Shown: in pieces, positions 1 to 11,877 of the stretch
Layout of the letters: every line of letters begins with the position of its first letter
Numbering within the stretch: the stretch's first letter is position 1
Origin: Brasenia schreberi
Taxonomy: Eukaryota; Streptophyta; Magnoliopsida; Nymphaeales; Cabombaceae
Assembly: GCA_036023115.1 (NCBI GenBank)
Contig: JAYKKT010000079.1
Span: forward strand, 8,169,501 to 8,233,500
DNA: 64,000 bases
Direction: 5' to 3'
The notes under the pieces: model-generated
Database searches by the model: none
What the model was told of the DNA's origin: nothing
Seen by the model: only the letters and a program-made list of their open reading frames with translations
Position numbers and translations under genes: made by a program

Positions 1-440
1 GTATGAAAAATTGACTTTTATTGTCATAGTTTATGGTTGTTGCTTATGGTCCATGGTATATGATTGTAGCTTATCTCTATTATTATGATCCTTGATTTAT
101 GCAAAAGGTCTTAACATTGTAGTGTATAACTGACTTTGTCTTTAGTACTCGTAACTTTCACTCAATATGTGCTAGGTTAACATTTTATCTTTAGTGCATC
201 AATGATGAGCACACCTTATGGATTATCGTATGTACTCCTAGCTAACTAAGTTCATTATTCACTTTGTTATATTAAGTAGACATATACTTAATTTTGTAAC
301 TAAATATGAACTTAGTACATGTAAATTGAAGTTATTTGATATATTACATTTGCATCTTATAAGATAATTGGAAATATGGTATCTTTGATTCAAATACATG
401 CATGTATAATGGACATTAACATTTCATGCATATCTTTTGT
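1..440. other. AT-rich stretch upstream of Copia-1 gag
   Basis: I see no coding frame and no RNA gene here. By position it is probably the untranslated leader of Copia-1, but no primer binding site or LTR edge can be seen. Confidence 0.3.
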
Positions 441-452
441 AGAACTTATTTT

Positions 453-1115
453 ATAGAATGTCTCCTGCTTTCGAGAATGTTTTTTCCAAACTCAATAAAG
501 GTGAGAAATTATTGACAACAATTATGTTATATACAACATGGATCTCCAATATATATTGGAAGAGAAATAGGCTCTTGAGGTTCTAAATGTTATCATTGAA
601 GGACCTTATGCATTTTGTAACTCTCTCTTTACAACCTCAGAAGCCAGAAACCAGGTGGGTAACAATGTTCAACCTAAAAGAGACAGTGAGATGTATAATG
701 CTGGAAAGAGAACAAACTCTATAGCTCTTGCATTACATTACTGAGTAACATGAATGAGTATCATGAGGGAGTTTAAAGTACTAATGCAAATAACATATTT
801 TTCACACTTTAGGAAAAGTTTAGTGTTTACTTCTTTTAGCAAACTTAAGTCCTTCACCATCAAATTTGACACTTGTAAAAGGAGTTCAAACCATACCATG
901 AAAAAGCAAATGAGACAAATAATAAGCTTGATAAATGACTTGAAGGATGTTAACCATATTTTGATAGATAAAGAATAGATTGAAGCAATCATACATTTCT
1001 TACCTCATAGTTTGGAGCATATGAAGATATACTTTGCCCACCAGAATGTCAAGACCTTGAAGATGTTATGTGCCATCTAGAACTAGAAGAGGATAAACTT
1101 GAGGCTATCTAATTA
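453..1115 (+). pseudogene. Copia-1 gag remnant (UBN2-type capsid)
   Basis: The first part, in shifting frames, reads like the usual copia gag start (a short KLN-type motif, then YILEE-like, then ALEVLN). From about 889 to 1115 the translation includes INDLKDVNHIL, a stop in place of a residue, then FLPHSLEHMK and LELEEDKLEA. This matches the C-terminal half of the UBN2 gag domain of plant copia elements, including the usual LP-SW-like and ELEE-RL-like positions. Gag would form the particle that packages element RNA. Stops and frameshifts make it non-functional. No intact zinc knuckle follows. The assignment rests on motif recognition. Confidence 0.65.
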
Positions 1116-1775
1116 GGTACTAAAATGTACATGATAGGACCTAGTTCACGTGAATGCTCTAATTGCAAGCATATGTATGAGTCATAAAGTGGAAAGTGAA
1201 AGGAACATACTCAACTTAGAAAAACGATTAAGCACAACCATCATGGACAAAGATGTGCAATGAGAAGAACACAATAAAGATTGGAGAAGTTTGAGAAACT
1301 GCTAGTTATGTAATGGTAAAAGGCCTGACTTAAGTGTTTTTGAGACCTTTGAGTATCTGATAGTTATCCTCACAATTCTTTTATAAATATAAAAATTAGG
1401 TCCAACAAGAAGGAAAAACATCTTTATAAAATACTTTGAAATCTCAAAGAGATATACGTTCATAGGTTAACAAGATAGTGGGAGTGCAATTGAATTTGAA
1501 TCACAATGTCACACTTTCAAAAAATGAGTGTACTAAATAGCACAAGATAAGTCAGAGCCTATTATTTTTTGAGATTACTGTTTTCACATTCACTTCCATT
1601 ACATCATGTGAATGCAAGTGACCTTAATCAAAGTGAGAGTAAAAGTAACTCCATAATTGTTCCAAATGAAAACAGTAGTTGTTGATAAAATTTGATAAAT
1701 TTCAAGTGAGACGTAGCAACGAAACATTCCTTGCCATCAATTTAAGAATAAGGGTGTTGAAGTTTTTATGCTTCT
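1116..1775 (+). other. Unrecognisable interior of Copia-1
   Basis: By position this should hold the zinc knuckle, protease and integrase, about 2 kb in an intact element. Only about 660 bases lie between gag and RT, and no HHCC, DSGA or DDE motif can be found in any frame. A deletion is the simplest explanation. Confidence 0.4.
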
Positions 1776-2700
1776 TCCACAAGAAGAAGATGAACTAAAG
1801 TATATCAAGGAGGCTCTCTCCTACCCTGCTAAGGACAAATGGTTTAAATCAATGGACGAAGAGATGGAGTCTATGAGATGCAATAGGGTTTTAAATCTCT
1901 TGAAGCATGTAAAGTTATTGAGAAGAAATGGCTTCTCAAAATAAATTGCGAGGGGGGTGGTACAATCAAGAGATATAAGGCCTCATCCAATTGCGAAGGA
2001 ATATATACAATAATAAACAATTAACTATAAAATGACTTATTCAGTTATTGTGCAATTTATCTTGATTCCAGCTTTAGTTGCTAGCTTATACTTTTAATTA
2101 TACTAACAAGATTTAATGATGCTTTCTCAATAGAGAGCCAAATGAGGAAATATATATGAAATAACCTAGAGATTTCATTAAGTAATACTACAAACATAAG
2201 GTTTATAGACTTTTGAAGTCTACCTATAGCTTGAAGAAGTCCTTGAGATAGTGGTATATTTGTTTTTATAAGATAATTGCGTCAAATGATTTCATACCTT
2301 TACAACAAAAGCTCTAGCGATAGTCATAATATGTAGATAATAGACTTGCAACTGAATATGATGAGGAGTATGTGAAGACATCAAACTATGGTTGTAATCT
2401 AACTTTAAGATGAAAGATATAAGTGAGGCTGTATATACTCTTGGAGTTAAGATATCAAGAGATCCTTGGACGAAACTATTATCTCTTTCACAAGAGTCAT
2501 TAGAAAAGTACTTGAATAATTCAACATGCACCATAGGCCCATTTATTCTCATCTCAGTAAAAGCGAAGCCTTGAGTCCAAGATTGTGTTCTAAAACTCAA
2601 TAAAAGAAGGACAAAAGTTTCCTATGCCAATGTTCTTAGAAGTGTAATATATGCTATGATGTGCATATGACTTGATGTTTTCTTTGTTCTTCATATGTAA
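1776..2700 (+). pseudogene. Copia-1 reverse transcriptase remnant
   Basis: Bases 1797-1960 read as EALSYPAKDKWFKSMDEEME and its continuation, the conserved N-terminal entry of the copia RT domain (EA-W-AM-EE). Around 2150-2290 are remnants of the segment before the catalytic loop (HKVYRLLKS-like). From 2400 the frame gives an ISEAVYTLGVKISRDPW-like stretch, the copia counterpart of DMGEASYILGIKI-RDR; about 2600-2690 resembles the SYA-AVGS-YAM region. The YVDD box is not preserved. Many stops show long decay. Confidence 0.7.
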
Positions 2701-2799
2701 GCATATACCATTTCAATCCTCATCCAATATATTAAAAAGTAGTTAACAATATTCTCAAATATCTAAAGGATATTATAGATTATGCCCTTTTCTATCAGG

Positions 2800-3290
2800 A
2801 TTGGGATCTGCAACTTAAGGGTCATATTGATGCTAATTGAGAAGACATCGATGATAGAAATCCACCTACAAATATATTTTTTTACTCATTGGTGGTGCCA
2901 AACCATAGAGTAGTAAGAAACAAGTCATGCATAGCAGCCTTATTAATGGTGGAAGCTAAACTCACGACATTCATTTCAATGTTATAGGAAGCTATTTGGT
3001 TGAAAAGATTTTTGGATAATATGATTGTTAATACTAGTAATACTGATCTATTGTTAGTTAATTGTAATAGCCAAGTGAAGATTACATATACCAAAGATCC
3101 AAAGTACCATTATAAAACCAAATATATAGATATCATATACAACATTGTGAAAGACATTTGAGCACAAAAAAGTAATCATGAAGTACATTCTATGCAAGAA
3201 CTGGTTGTAGATATGTTAATGAAAGACGTTTCTAGATATGAATCTGCAAAGCGTACAAGATCTCATGGATTGCATAGATGCTAATGTACT
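2800..3290 (+). pseudogene. Copia-1 RNase H remnant
   Basis: In broken frames this contains the copia RNase H order: a degenerate D(A/S)D-like strand near 2821-2860, an EAK-like stretch near 2950, an EAIWLKRFL-like helix near 2990, and a final block (about 3095-3280) resembling the KYH-K-KHID/HFVRD end followed by DMLMK and the AKRTRSHGL tail. Catalytic residues cannot be confirmed. Confidence 0.6.
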
Positions 3291-4025
3291 TTAGTTCCAT
3301 AATAATGTTTATGAACATGTTTAATGTCCAAAAATAATGTTTATGCACATATGTATATTTTTAAAAGTATTCTATACATTTTTTTATCATCTTGAGAAGT
3401 ATGTTGAACATATATAAGGTTGAGTCTCTCATACCATAGGTAATCAATCACCTCCATCATTTAAGTAAGGCATGAGAATAAGATAATATGTTAAGCTAGT
3501 TGTCTTGGAGATAATTGAGAGCTCAAGCTTAAAATCACTTACAACGCCTTGATGGTGACTAAGAGCTATCATGGCAATTTAGGTGAAATAATCATGTTTC
3601 ATCTTATAAGTTAGATATCAGTCATGTCGAAACAAATCCAAAGGAGAGAACGTTTTAACATGTGATTCATACTATGTATGCAGATTGTGATTAACAGAGG
3701 GTAGCGTAAGTATGATCTGAACTAGGCCTTGTTTTGTACCCTCATGACTCCAATTAGTTACTCAAGACTTGATTTGATGCTTGCTAATCTTATCACATTG
3801 CCAAAGGACCATGAGTATGTATTTGGTCTAGGGTGGTATACCTAGAGAAGTAAGTTAAACCAAGGTTGAGAGAATCATGAGAAGAGAAAGGTTATTCGAT
3901 TAAAGAAGTGAATCTCACATTCGCTTTTACTAATCCTATACATCTTGAAGATATTCAACTTGGTTGAATGATCTAGGGAATGCACCAACTCCAACTCCAT
4001 TTATTTTTAACATGTAACATTTAGC

Positions 4026-4157
4026 TCTCCAAGCATGCTGATTGCACAACCTACTTTCTTCACATGAATGTTCTGGAATAAAGAGATTATGCTTTCCAAG
4101 TATGTTGATTGCACAACTACTTAATCCACATCAATGTTGTGGAATAAAGAGATTATG
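4026..4157. repeat. Tandem duplication, two 66-bp units
   Basis: Units 4026-4091 and 4092-4157 are clearly similar. Both hold a CCAAG-TG-TGATTGCACAAC segment and end GGAATAAAGAGATTATG. They sit inside the putative Copia-1 LTR. Confidence 0.8.
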
Positions 4158-4385
4158 TGTCTCTTGTAAGTGTGCACCCATTATTTGTGAGTGGGAGATG
4201 CTAGTTTAATAGGCTTATGTCTACCAATAATGGGGCGCACAACCTATGTGGCTTTTTCTTATTTATCAGAGGGTCTGTAGAAGGGAGAATTTAAACTTCA
4301 TATAGGAGAGAAGACTCCAGCTCTCTCTTGAGGGAGTGATTACTCTTTTTCGACGGAAAATTCATACTCTCATAGGAGATAATAG

Positions 4386-4721
4386 ACATGTCCGATTCCG
4401 TTCCAAACTGTTAGTTCTAGTTAGTCTAGAACCAAAAAACATAACCAAACCGGTTTAGAACCAGTTTTGGTTTTGAAACCATAAGTTCCAAGGCAGTTCT
4501 GATTTGAGTCCAAAACTGCTCACAACCGGTACTTTTGTTAAAAAAATTAGAAAACATAAGAAAAATTATAAAATGTACCGTCACTGGTGGTTTGGAACTG
4601 TAAATTCCAGTTTTGATTTTACAAGAGGTGAAACCGGAACTAAACTGGTAGTTTAGGTTTCACGGGTTCAACCAGTTCCTGACCTGATTCGGTTCTGATT
4701 AGAACCAACTCAAGACCGGAG
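4386..4721. repeat. AACCGG/GGTTCC-rich insert in the Copia-1 LTR
   Basis: About 335 bases dense in AACC, GGTT, ACCGG and GAACC words on both strands (for example AACCGGTTTAGAACC). The composition changes sharply from the flanks. I could not identify terminal inverted repeats or a target duplication, so insertion versus local expansion is unresolved. Confidence 0.5.
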
Positions 4722-5221
4722 AAGAAGAAAGCCATGAACATAACTAAGACATCACACTATATGGAGCAAAAAGTTTTGGAGATTAGTCTCTCTGAAACAA
4801 GGGATTTTGGGTGTGATATTGAGTGATCTTTATGTTTCTGATTGTTGTCGCGACGGGTAATTCTAGTCATGATCGATCTTGCTTCCACTTAAGGTGAAAC
4901 GGTAAGACCCCTTCATTCCTTAAAATTTTTCCAACAGCAGAACCAGTCATCAAGTGGAAAGCTGCAGAAGTTGTGACTCTTGACTCTGGGGCCTAGAAAG
5001 GGGGAAAGGAAATCAGCGATCAACTGCAGATAATAAGAAAATGCTGGTAGGTGATAAATTTCATGGGATTAAATACCATGATGCAAGTGGAAAGGGACCA
5101 AGGAAGGCCTCACTTAAATGCAGACAGAAATTTTTTTGGGGTCCCATCTCATTTTCCGTTCGTTAATGGGCACAGGGGCCTCAGATGGATGCGTGCAACC
5201 AAACAAATTAAATCAACAAAT

Positions 5222-5238
5222 CAGAGAGAGAGAGAGAG
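5222..5238. repeat. (GA)n microsatellite
   Basis: An uninterrupted AG dinucleotide run. A short CT run lies at 5503-5515. Confidence 0.9.
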
Positions 5239-5879
5239 ACGCTCAACAACTCTGGAAAAATGAAGGCCCTTGCATGTTGGAGCGCCATCAAATGAGCTGT
5301 TCAAAAGCTAAGTTCAATAGCTCTGGAAAAGTGAAATTGTTGGAAGGATGATCGACTTGTGAAACTACTTGCTTGCTCCACTCATTGTCGAGCCACTTGG
5401 TGTTACAAAAATCCGTCATATACAAAGACCCAAAAGACATGAAGATAGGCTCATTTGTTCAATTTATATGGTTCATTCAGAGAAAAAAGAACCCCCTGCC
5501 CCCTCTCTCTCTCTCAAAAAAGACTCCCATAATGGTGCTTGTACTGGTGCCAGGATTCATCAACGCTGTACACAGTGTTGCTTCAGTCATCATGTGGCAT
5601 CTTAAAAAATGGACGATGTAGCAGAATAGCATTTTCAGACCATTATGAGGAAATAGAGTATTCAAAAAATGCGGAGGCATGGAAGCTTCTTTTCTTGCCA
5701 AAGGAAATGTAGGGTAACATTTTTGGTGTTCTTTTTCATGCCTAGTTCTGTTTTTGATGTATGTACTACTCCAAGGCCATTGGGAGAGAAGCTTGTCACA
5801 GGGATACACCATTTTAGTTTATGGTATTTCTTAAGATGAATAACAAGACGATTTGTGAAATCTATGCAACAATAAGATG

Positions 5880-6010
5880 TTTATATATATATAGTTATAA
5901 TCGGAGGCCGAAGCCTAACACACACACATATGCTGCCCAGGAATCAAACTCGGTCACCTGCAAGTGGGAGTCAGATGGTCCAATCAGTGAGCCAACGCAC
6001 TGGGTGGATG
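5880..6010 (-). repeat. tRNA-derived SINE-like element
   Basis: On the minus strand an A-box-like TTGGCTCACTGATTGGA (5995 to 5979) is followed about 28 bases later by a B-box-like GAGTTTGATTCC (5951 to 5940). This is the internal pol III promoter layout of a tRNA-derived SINE. Downstream come TGTGTGTGTTAGGCTTCGG and an AT-rich stretch. It does not fold as an obvious complete tRNA, so I call a SINE rather than a tRNA gene. The ends are approximate. Confidence 0.5.
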
Positions 6011-6714
6011 TTATGCAATATTATTCAACAAGCTTATTATTTTGGCTTAAAACTGTCTCGTGTATGAAAAGTTTGAAGATTCATTTTCTAAGTCAGCAAA
6101 GTATTCGTAAAACACGTCCTTTTTAACTAACGAATTTGAGTGTGAGATAGGCACATGTGCAATCTTTCGAGACATGTTCTTCTACCTTCACTTCCAAAGC
6201 ACAAGCTATTTTGCGCTGTCATTTTCTAATGCTAGCATAAAATAAGTTAATTTATTAAAAGAGTTTTTACGTTGAAGAGAAGGGTGTTCTGAAATCAAAG
6301 AAGATGATTTAGGTTTAAAGTTTAATAAAAGGGTAATTTTTGTGTACTTTAAGAACATTAAGCATATTAGCGATACACTTAACATCAAGGGCATAACAAT
6401 CATAAATTCAGGGGTAAATCTGCAGCTTTCCCCTTTTCTTGTTTCGTAAAAGTTCCTTTTGTGATCAATGTTAATAAAAAACATTCTAGCAGGTAAAGCT
6501 AAGCCTTTAAGTGGGACACTTGAATTTTTGAAGTACAATATTTTGTATCTATTATTCTCGTTACAACTTTGCCATGTGCTTTCTTTATGAATCCAGGTTG
6601 GTGAGAGAGACCACAGTCAGGCAGAATTCCTTACTCATTTCTAGATACCTACTACTACGTTTAGCATTAACTAGTTATTTTAACCTTGCTAACAAGTATG
6701 AGTTATCTTGCAGC

Positions 6715-6815
6715 ATGTTAGCTCATCTGTTAGGGGGCTCTGAGCCCACGTCACAGGTGGTGAGTTCGATTCCTGGAGCATGCATGCGTGGTTGTGTATG
6801 TTAGGCTAGTAACAC
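6715..6815 (+). repeat. tRNA-derived SINE-like element
   Basis: An A-box-like TAGCTCATCTGT (6719-6730) and a B-box GAGTTCGATTCC (6762-6773) are correctly spaced. They are followed by GGTTGTGTATGTTAGGCT, which is shared in outline with the SINE-like element at 5880-6010, so the two probably belong to one family. Ends are approximate. Confidence 0.55.
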
Positions 6816-7738
6816 AAGAAAAAGAGAATTACCTTGCAGCTCTCTTAATGACGGTGCAGTGCATCAAAAAAATGATCCTTAATTGATTTTCACAATAAAT
6901 CATAGAGGTAAGGTTGATGATGACATTTATTTAGTTAATAGGAAATGCATCTTGAATGGCATTGACTTAAATGGGTAGTTTTATCAAACATCAAATCTTA
7001 AATGCTTTTTTTTGGTGTCTGATACAAGTATGGATCGGTATCTGGTTTCATTTGAGCCGAGTAAGGCTACTTTGGGGTACAGCTCCCCCTGGTTTCACAA
7101 TTTAACCACCAAACGTTGGTTAAATTGAACTTGACGAATGCTAGATAACTTGTGTATAATACTCGATAAAGAATGCAATGGAGGCCCTTTATGCAAAACA
7201 ATAGTGGTACTCTCAAGAAAATTCATAACGTATTGAGATTTGAATAGATGATCCACAAAATTTAAATTTGATAAAATGTTTATAAATATCTGAGTTAATT
7301 ATTAGCATGGCATATGATCCAGTTATATAAAAACAAAGAATCCATGTAGCTGTCCCATGTAATAAGAGAAAATGCTTAGCATGGCTATATTCTTCTAAAG
7401 GGAGCCTCAAGGGAAGGTTGTGGTGGAAGTAAGATCCGGTTTTAATGTTGCCATCTCGAAGAGGGATCAAGAAAATTACAAGAGGATAAAAAGGACGTTA
7501 CTCTTAGCATTTGATTTTGCTTATTTCAGCAAAAGTTTATTTGGGTTCTATAACCAATTAATAATATTTGATTAGCAATTGGTTCCATATTCAATATCGA
7601 TTCTTGCATGTGATTCTGATTCATCCGATCGAAGATTCATATTGAACTAGCAACTTCAACGCAAATTTTTGTAGTTAAACAGGTTGGATTTAGTGTTGAA
7701 ATCTGTCACCAAAACCTGAAGTCAATTATGCAAGAATC

Positions 7739-7740
7739 CA

Positions 7741-7808
<68 letters not shown>
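7739..7808. repeat. Compound (AC)n(AT)n microsatellite
   Basis: A few AC units pass directly into about 30 uninterrupted AT units. Confidence 0.95.
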
Positions 7809-7810
<2 letters not shown>

Positions 7811-8921
7811 TGTGCTTATATTATAAAGATTCTGTCACAGTCAAATTGTCCTTGATTGTTATCACTAGTATGTTAATGTGTATGGAAAGATGCATAAAAG
7901 TTAAATACATCGTCACCGAATAGCGCTAAAGATAGAAAATTCTTCTTTTTCTTTCTTGTTTTATTAAAGAGGCAATTATGGTTAGGCAAGACCCCCGTCA
8001 AAATGTTTCTGTGCTTAGAGAAGCAGACATAGAAAGGTGAACCATCAGATCCACTGCCAGGGTCAGACGTAAATTTGTTGAGAACAACTTCATTAGTTCA
8101 TTCGTTCGCTTGATTCAAAATTTGTTTTATTAATTAAATTATTTTCAACTATGGCATCCATGTTGCAACGGTTTGATGATTTTATTATCTCCACCACCAA
8201 ATTACCTTCAAACAATATCAAGACTTATTTGTCTATCTTCGAAAAAAATATATAAAATGCTAACCTTGGGGTGAAGCGAATCATGCTAAAATAAATGTGG
8301 GGCATCATATGTGCTAGATTATTAAGAAACATCTTTTCTATGGATTACAAGAACAGTTCTTCATGCTTTCGGGTCTATTAAACAAAGTTCTCCTTTCTAC
8401 AACAGCTTTGTAGATTCGATGATTTGCAATTAGATTTTGCTGCTTAATGCTTAAAACATGTTTAATTACCTGAATTGAGACTGCATGAATATGCCCCCAC
8501 AATGGACATGGTCTTATTGGGCCCTCTGACGTTAGACGAGAGGCTTAATTACTAATCGCACTCGGTGACCGAATTCGAGACGTTTTGGAACCAAAAGAAA
8601 GATCTGTCAATCATGTCAAATTTTGTATAGTTTTGTTGGAACATAGCCAGAAATGGAGCATAGCTCACCTAGTTTCGGGCGGTGGCTCCTCAGCTCAAAA
8701 GTCAAGAGTTCTGCGTTTGGGGTGTTAACTCCGGCTTGTTAATAAAATGAAGGATCTTTTCAACTCGTCGTCCATGAGTAATTATAGTTCTTTTCTTTTG
8801 TTGTTTAACAAATCACAGCTGTCTAATTGTGACCCTCATGTGCCACGAATCTGCAAAAGCTCAGTGTAGCTTCTGCTAAACTGTGGCAAACCACCTATAA
8901 AACCTATATATATATAGAGGG

Positions 8922-8939
8922 GAGAGAGAGAGAGAGAGA
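8922..8939. repeat. (GA)n microsatellite
   Basis: A pure GA run directly after a short TATATATATA tract (about 8907-8916). Confidence 0.9.
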
Positions 8940-9073
8940 CGTGGTTTTAGTGGTGGTGGCAGCGATTTGGCTGGTTTTGAAAGGTACAGGAGCAGTAAAA
9001 CGTGGTGGAGGGTGGCGATTAGTGATGAAGCACTAAAACCAAGTCAAATCATGAATCATTACACATATAGACA

Positions 9074-9137
9074 CCCCCCCCCCCCCTCTCTATGTATATA
9101 TATCAAACTTGATGTATTTTATTATTATTATTATTAT
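9074..9137. repeat. Poly-C, TA and (ATT)n simple-repeat cluster
   Basis: Thirteen consecutive C (9074-9086), then a short CT and TA tract, then an ATT trinucleotide run at about 9120-9137. Confidence 0.9.
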
Positions 9138-9245
9138 GACGCTCAAGACTTTTCCCGTAGGTTTTACGAGAGAAATGGAAACGAGATTTCTCTTCGCTTG
9201 AGCCAACTAAGCATTTATCATCTGGGCCACACTACTTTAGCATAT

Positions 9246-9315
9246 TGAGGCCAAAGCCTAAGATTCCGTAAGAGTAGTATCAAACTGCTTGGTGATTGTA
9301 CCAGCCGCATCAAAG
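9246..9315 (-). repeat. Possible decayed third SINE copy
   Basis: On the plus strand GAGGCCAAAGCCTAA is followed by a TATCAAACTGCTTGGTGA segment. This is the same order and near-sequence as AGGCCGAAGCCTAA then ATCAAACTCGGTCAC in the element at 5880-6010. The A box is not recognisable. Confidence 0.25.
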
Positions 9316-10666
9316 AAACAGTCACATTTTTTGTTCTAATTACATGAAGTATTATTGCATCCAACTCTAGCTTGTACTCATATTGCTTGTTGGCTGTCCG
9401 AATAAAAAAGCTATGTTGGTTCCTGAATTAGGTGCGGGAGATCCATGATTCGTATCATTAAATCATTGGATCCCATAAAACTTCAGCACTCATATGGTTG
9501 CATTTGCTAGCCAGCCACAGGTCGTGGGTTAAGGTTGCTATGTTGAAATAGCTGCTTCAGCTTCATCTGACATAAAGACTCTTCTACATATTCTTGAAAT
9601 CCTACTCATTTTTCTTCATCGTTAGACGAATGGTACAACTGCTCCTCAAGTCTTTATGTCTGTCTCTGAGTACGTATCAGGGCCCTGTCGATCAGTCAGC
9701 TTATCACTGTCATTCTGATGCTTGGACATATACATACACAGCAGCTCAATGACAAATTATGGATCTGATAAACCCGTAGCTATGTAATCTTAGAGTCGCC
9801 TCAGGAGAGCTGCAAAAAGAGTTCAGCATGTCGAACTGGGCTTGCTCTCGGCAAACTCGTATAACTTAAAATTTTGTGTAATTTGATTAAAAAATGAAAT
9901 ACTTGGTCAATTAAGTTAGACATTCATGTTTTTATGCAATTGTTAGCGCCTAAAGATTCAAACTGAAGTGTCCATCACAGAGAAACAGCAACGTTTATTG
10001 CAAGTCTTTAGCATTGGAACACATCCACCAATTTTAATTTAAACATTTAGAAAAATAGTCGTATATGTGGTTGAAATATTGAAAAAAACTGTGATTTGCA
10101 TGCCACACGTTCACTTTTGATGCATATATGAGGTTCTATAAGCTAAAAGATGTAAAACATTTTGGGTTGTCATAAAATCCAATCTGCATTTCTTCAAAAT
10201 TGATGTGAAAATATACAACTAATGAGGTTTGGGGACACTATGATTCCTCTATTTTAGCTCAACCCATGATACTGCAATAAGCAAAACAGACACGTACAAT
10301 ATTTACGAAAAAACAAGACCCGATGAGACTATATGAGCCTAACTCTGAGGAGACGAACACCAGCTGCTCTGCAGAATAACATGGAGCCAACCAGATCATA
10401 TAGCATTAGAAAGCAGGTTAATTAGATAATTTGGCAGACTCTATCAGCAGATTCACCGAATGCAGTCTAATCACATCTTGTATAAAGGCTGATGAAACAC
10501 GTTCTTTCCACCAAAGGTTAGAGAGGCTTTCTCCATGCACAAACTAGGTATCTTAATCTTCTTTTAATGGTGTTCATCAGAAGCTGCATGATACAAGTCT
10601 TCATTTTCTTTTCTTTAATGACATGGCATGAGGTGAAATTGAACAATATCAGTTATATTTATTTAT

Positions 10667-10927
10667 TTGTTTGTCTTTTGTGTTATATATACACACTCGC
10701 GGCCGTTGTGCAGGCAAATTTGTCTACCTACTTCAGAATGTAAAAAATGCACACCTTTGTCATTTACGATGATGGAGAACCCTTGGCCTGGTCCAGCACC
10801 AATTTTGGATCCACATTCTACCTCAAAAAGGTCCGTAACTAGCCATGAGATAAACCTCAAGTTGAGTGGAATGTCCTACTCTGCCCACACAATACCTGTG
10901 GTACGTGTGTTGCTCTGCAAATGCTAG
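10667..10927 (+). other. Unassigned exon-like open segment
   Basis: An open frame crosses 10667-10927. It is bounded by an acceptor-like TTGTGCAG near 10705-10712 and a donor-like GTACGT near 10899. The frame includes CLPTSECKKC and a proline-rich NPWPGPAPILDP stretch. The opposite strand is also open (10663-10860), so openness alone proves little. I recognise no family. It could be a single exon of a host gene, a captured gene fragment or chance. Confidence 0.2.
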
Positions 10928-11433
10928 GGTCAGCCCCCGTGATATCTTATCCGCTTGATCAAAGGGAGATGAATGGTTCAAATTGAAGCACTAAAAACCA
11001 AAAGCAACCTTTATCATCGAAAAGCAAACCCTAAACTTTTAGCGCTTTAATATAACTGTTCATCACTCTTCTCGTCAAATGGCCAAGATCTGGGAAGATG
11101 TTATCCCACACGACCTAAACATAAAAAATACATATATATATAATGTGTGTGTGCGTGTGTGCAAGTGCTTGTACAAACTTGCATACTAGAATTAGCGACA
11201 TGGCTGAGCCTTGTTTCAAAAAGATGTTGGAATCATTTTGGTTTTCTATTTGTTTCTACATTGTGAAACTCTAAAAGTGTATACAAATTATTTTCAAATT
11301 TGCGTGTTGACAAACCACTTCGTTTAAGATTTCCATCTTTATTGAGACTTAAAACTTTGTACGGTTGTGAATTGAAGTAGCCAAGGTTGTTTAATTAAGG
11401 AACCGTTCATTGAGCCAAGAACGACATTCAATG

Positions 11434-11877
11434 TGTAAGGTTGTGGCCATTCTCAGCAACCTAGCACAGAAACGGTTGGACTGGTCATCCAACCGTTACG
11501 TGTGGTCACGATTATGGAAAGAATGGCCGTAATTGCCATAAAATCAAAACCGTCGGACCGTTACTAAATTGCACGGTAACTGTCCGATTAAAGGGGCTCC
11601 TGAAGAGAAAAGATCAGCGGGACAAACCGGAAAAGGCAAGAGCACACACTGCTCTACAAATACAGAGCAGCACACACAGTCAAACATAGGAAAAAACATT
11701 GAAAACCTTAACAAGCAAAACCTGTTGCGTGAAAACCTCGAAACCAAAACCACATACCTTTGATCTTCCACTGCAGGCGTACCTTAAAAGCTTTACAAGT
11801 AACAAACCGGAGGTTGACGACAACAAACTAGGAGGTCAATAGAAGTTGGAAGGCAAGAAGACATTAGAATCGCCACA
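11434..11877 (+). repeat. Copia-A 5' LTR
   Basis: It aligns along its length with 20414-20839, sharing for example AAAGGGGCTCCTGAAGAG and the ACATACCTTTGATCTT segment. A TATA-like TACAAATA lies near 11657, CTATAAATA in the partner LTR. The end is set where the two LTRs stop matching after GCCACA. Confidence 0.85.

Larger units (their letters stand above)
1..4936 (+). mobile_element. Copia-1, decayed Ty1/copia element (5' end outside window)
   Basis: Remnants occur in copia order on the plus strand: gag (about 453-1115), reverse transcriptase (about 1776-2700), RNase H (about 2800-3290) and a 3' LTR-like segment (3402-4936). Protease and integrase are not recognisable between gag and RT, so a large internal deletion is inferred. 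Every domain carries stops and frameshifts. No 5' LTR is visible, so the element either starts left of the window or lost that end. Confidence 0.75.
3402..4936 (+). repeat. Copia-1 3' LTR (putative)
   Basis: It starts TGTTGAACATATATAAGG just after the RNase H tail and a short purine stretch (CTTGAGAAG), and ends TTTTTCCAACA, giving the expected TG...CA ends. The late part (about 4290-4390 and 4722-4936) has the layout of a copia R/U5 region. No 5' partner is in the window, so the edges rest on position and terminal dinucleotides only. Confidence 0.5.
4937..11433. other. Low-copy-looking intergenic DNA
   Basis: No retrotransposon domain and no convincing host gene was found. It holds simple repeats, SINE-like elements and one exon-like segment, listed separately. 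The longest open frames here are short, overlap simple repeats or are opposed on both strands, and match no family I recognise. Confidence 0.5.

Noticed and set aside
4936..4995. Short frame VIKWKAAEVVTLDSGA resembling an alcohol dehydrogenase N-terminus
   Set aside because: Fewer than 20 residues, quickly stopped, and no downstream exon-like sequence.
5369..5812. Overlapping small open frames on both strands
   Set aside because: Three frames open over the same bases, no family resemblance, and they include simple CT repeats.
6719..6773. Functional tRNA gene
   Set aside because: A and B boxes are present, but acceptor and anticodon stems do not form a convincing cloverleaf; a SINE head fits better.
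8640..8720. Another tRNA-like SINE head (TAGCTCACCTAGT ... AGAGTTCTGCG)
   Set aside because: The B-box match is poor and no family motif follows.
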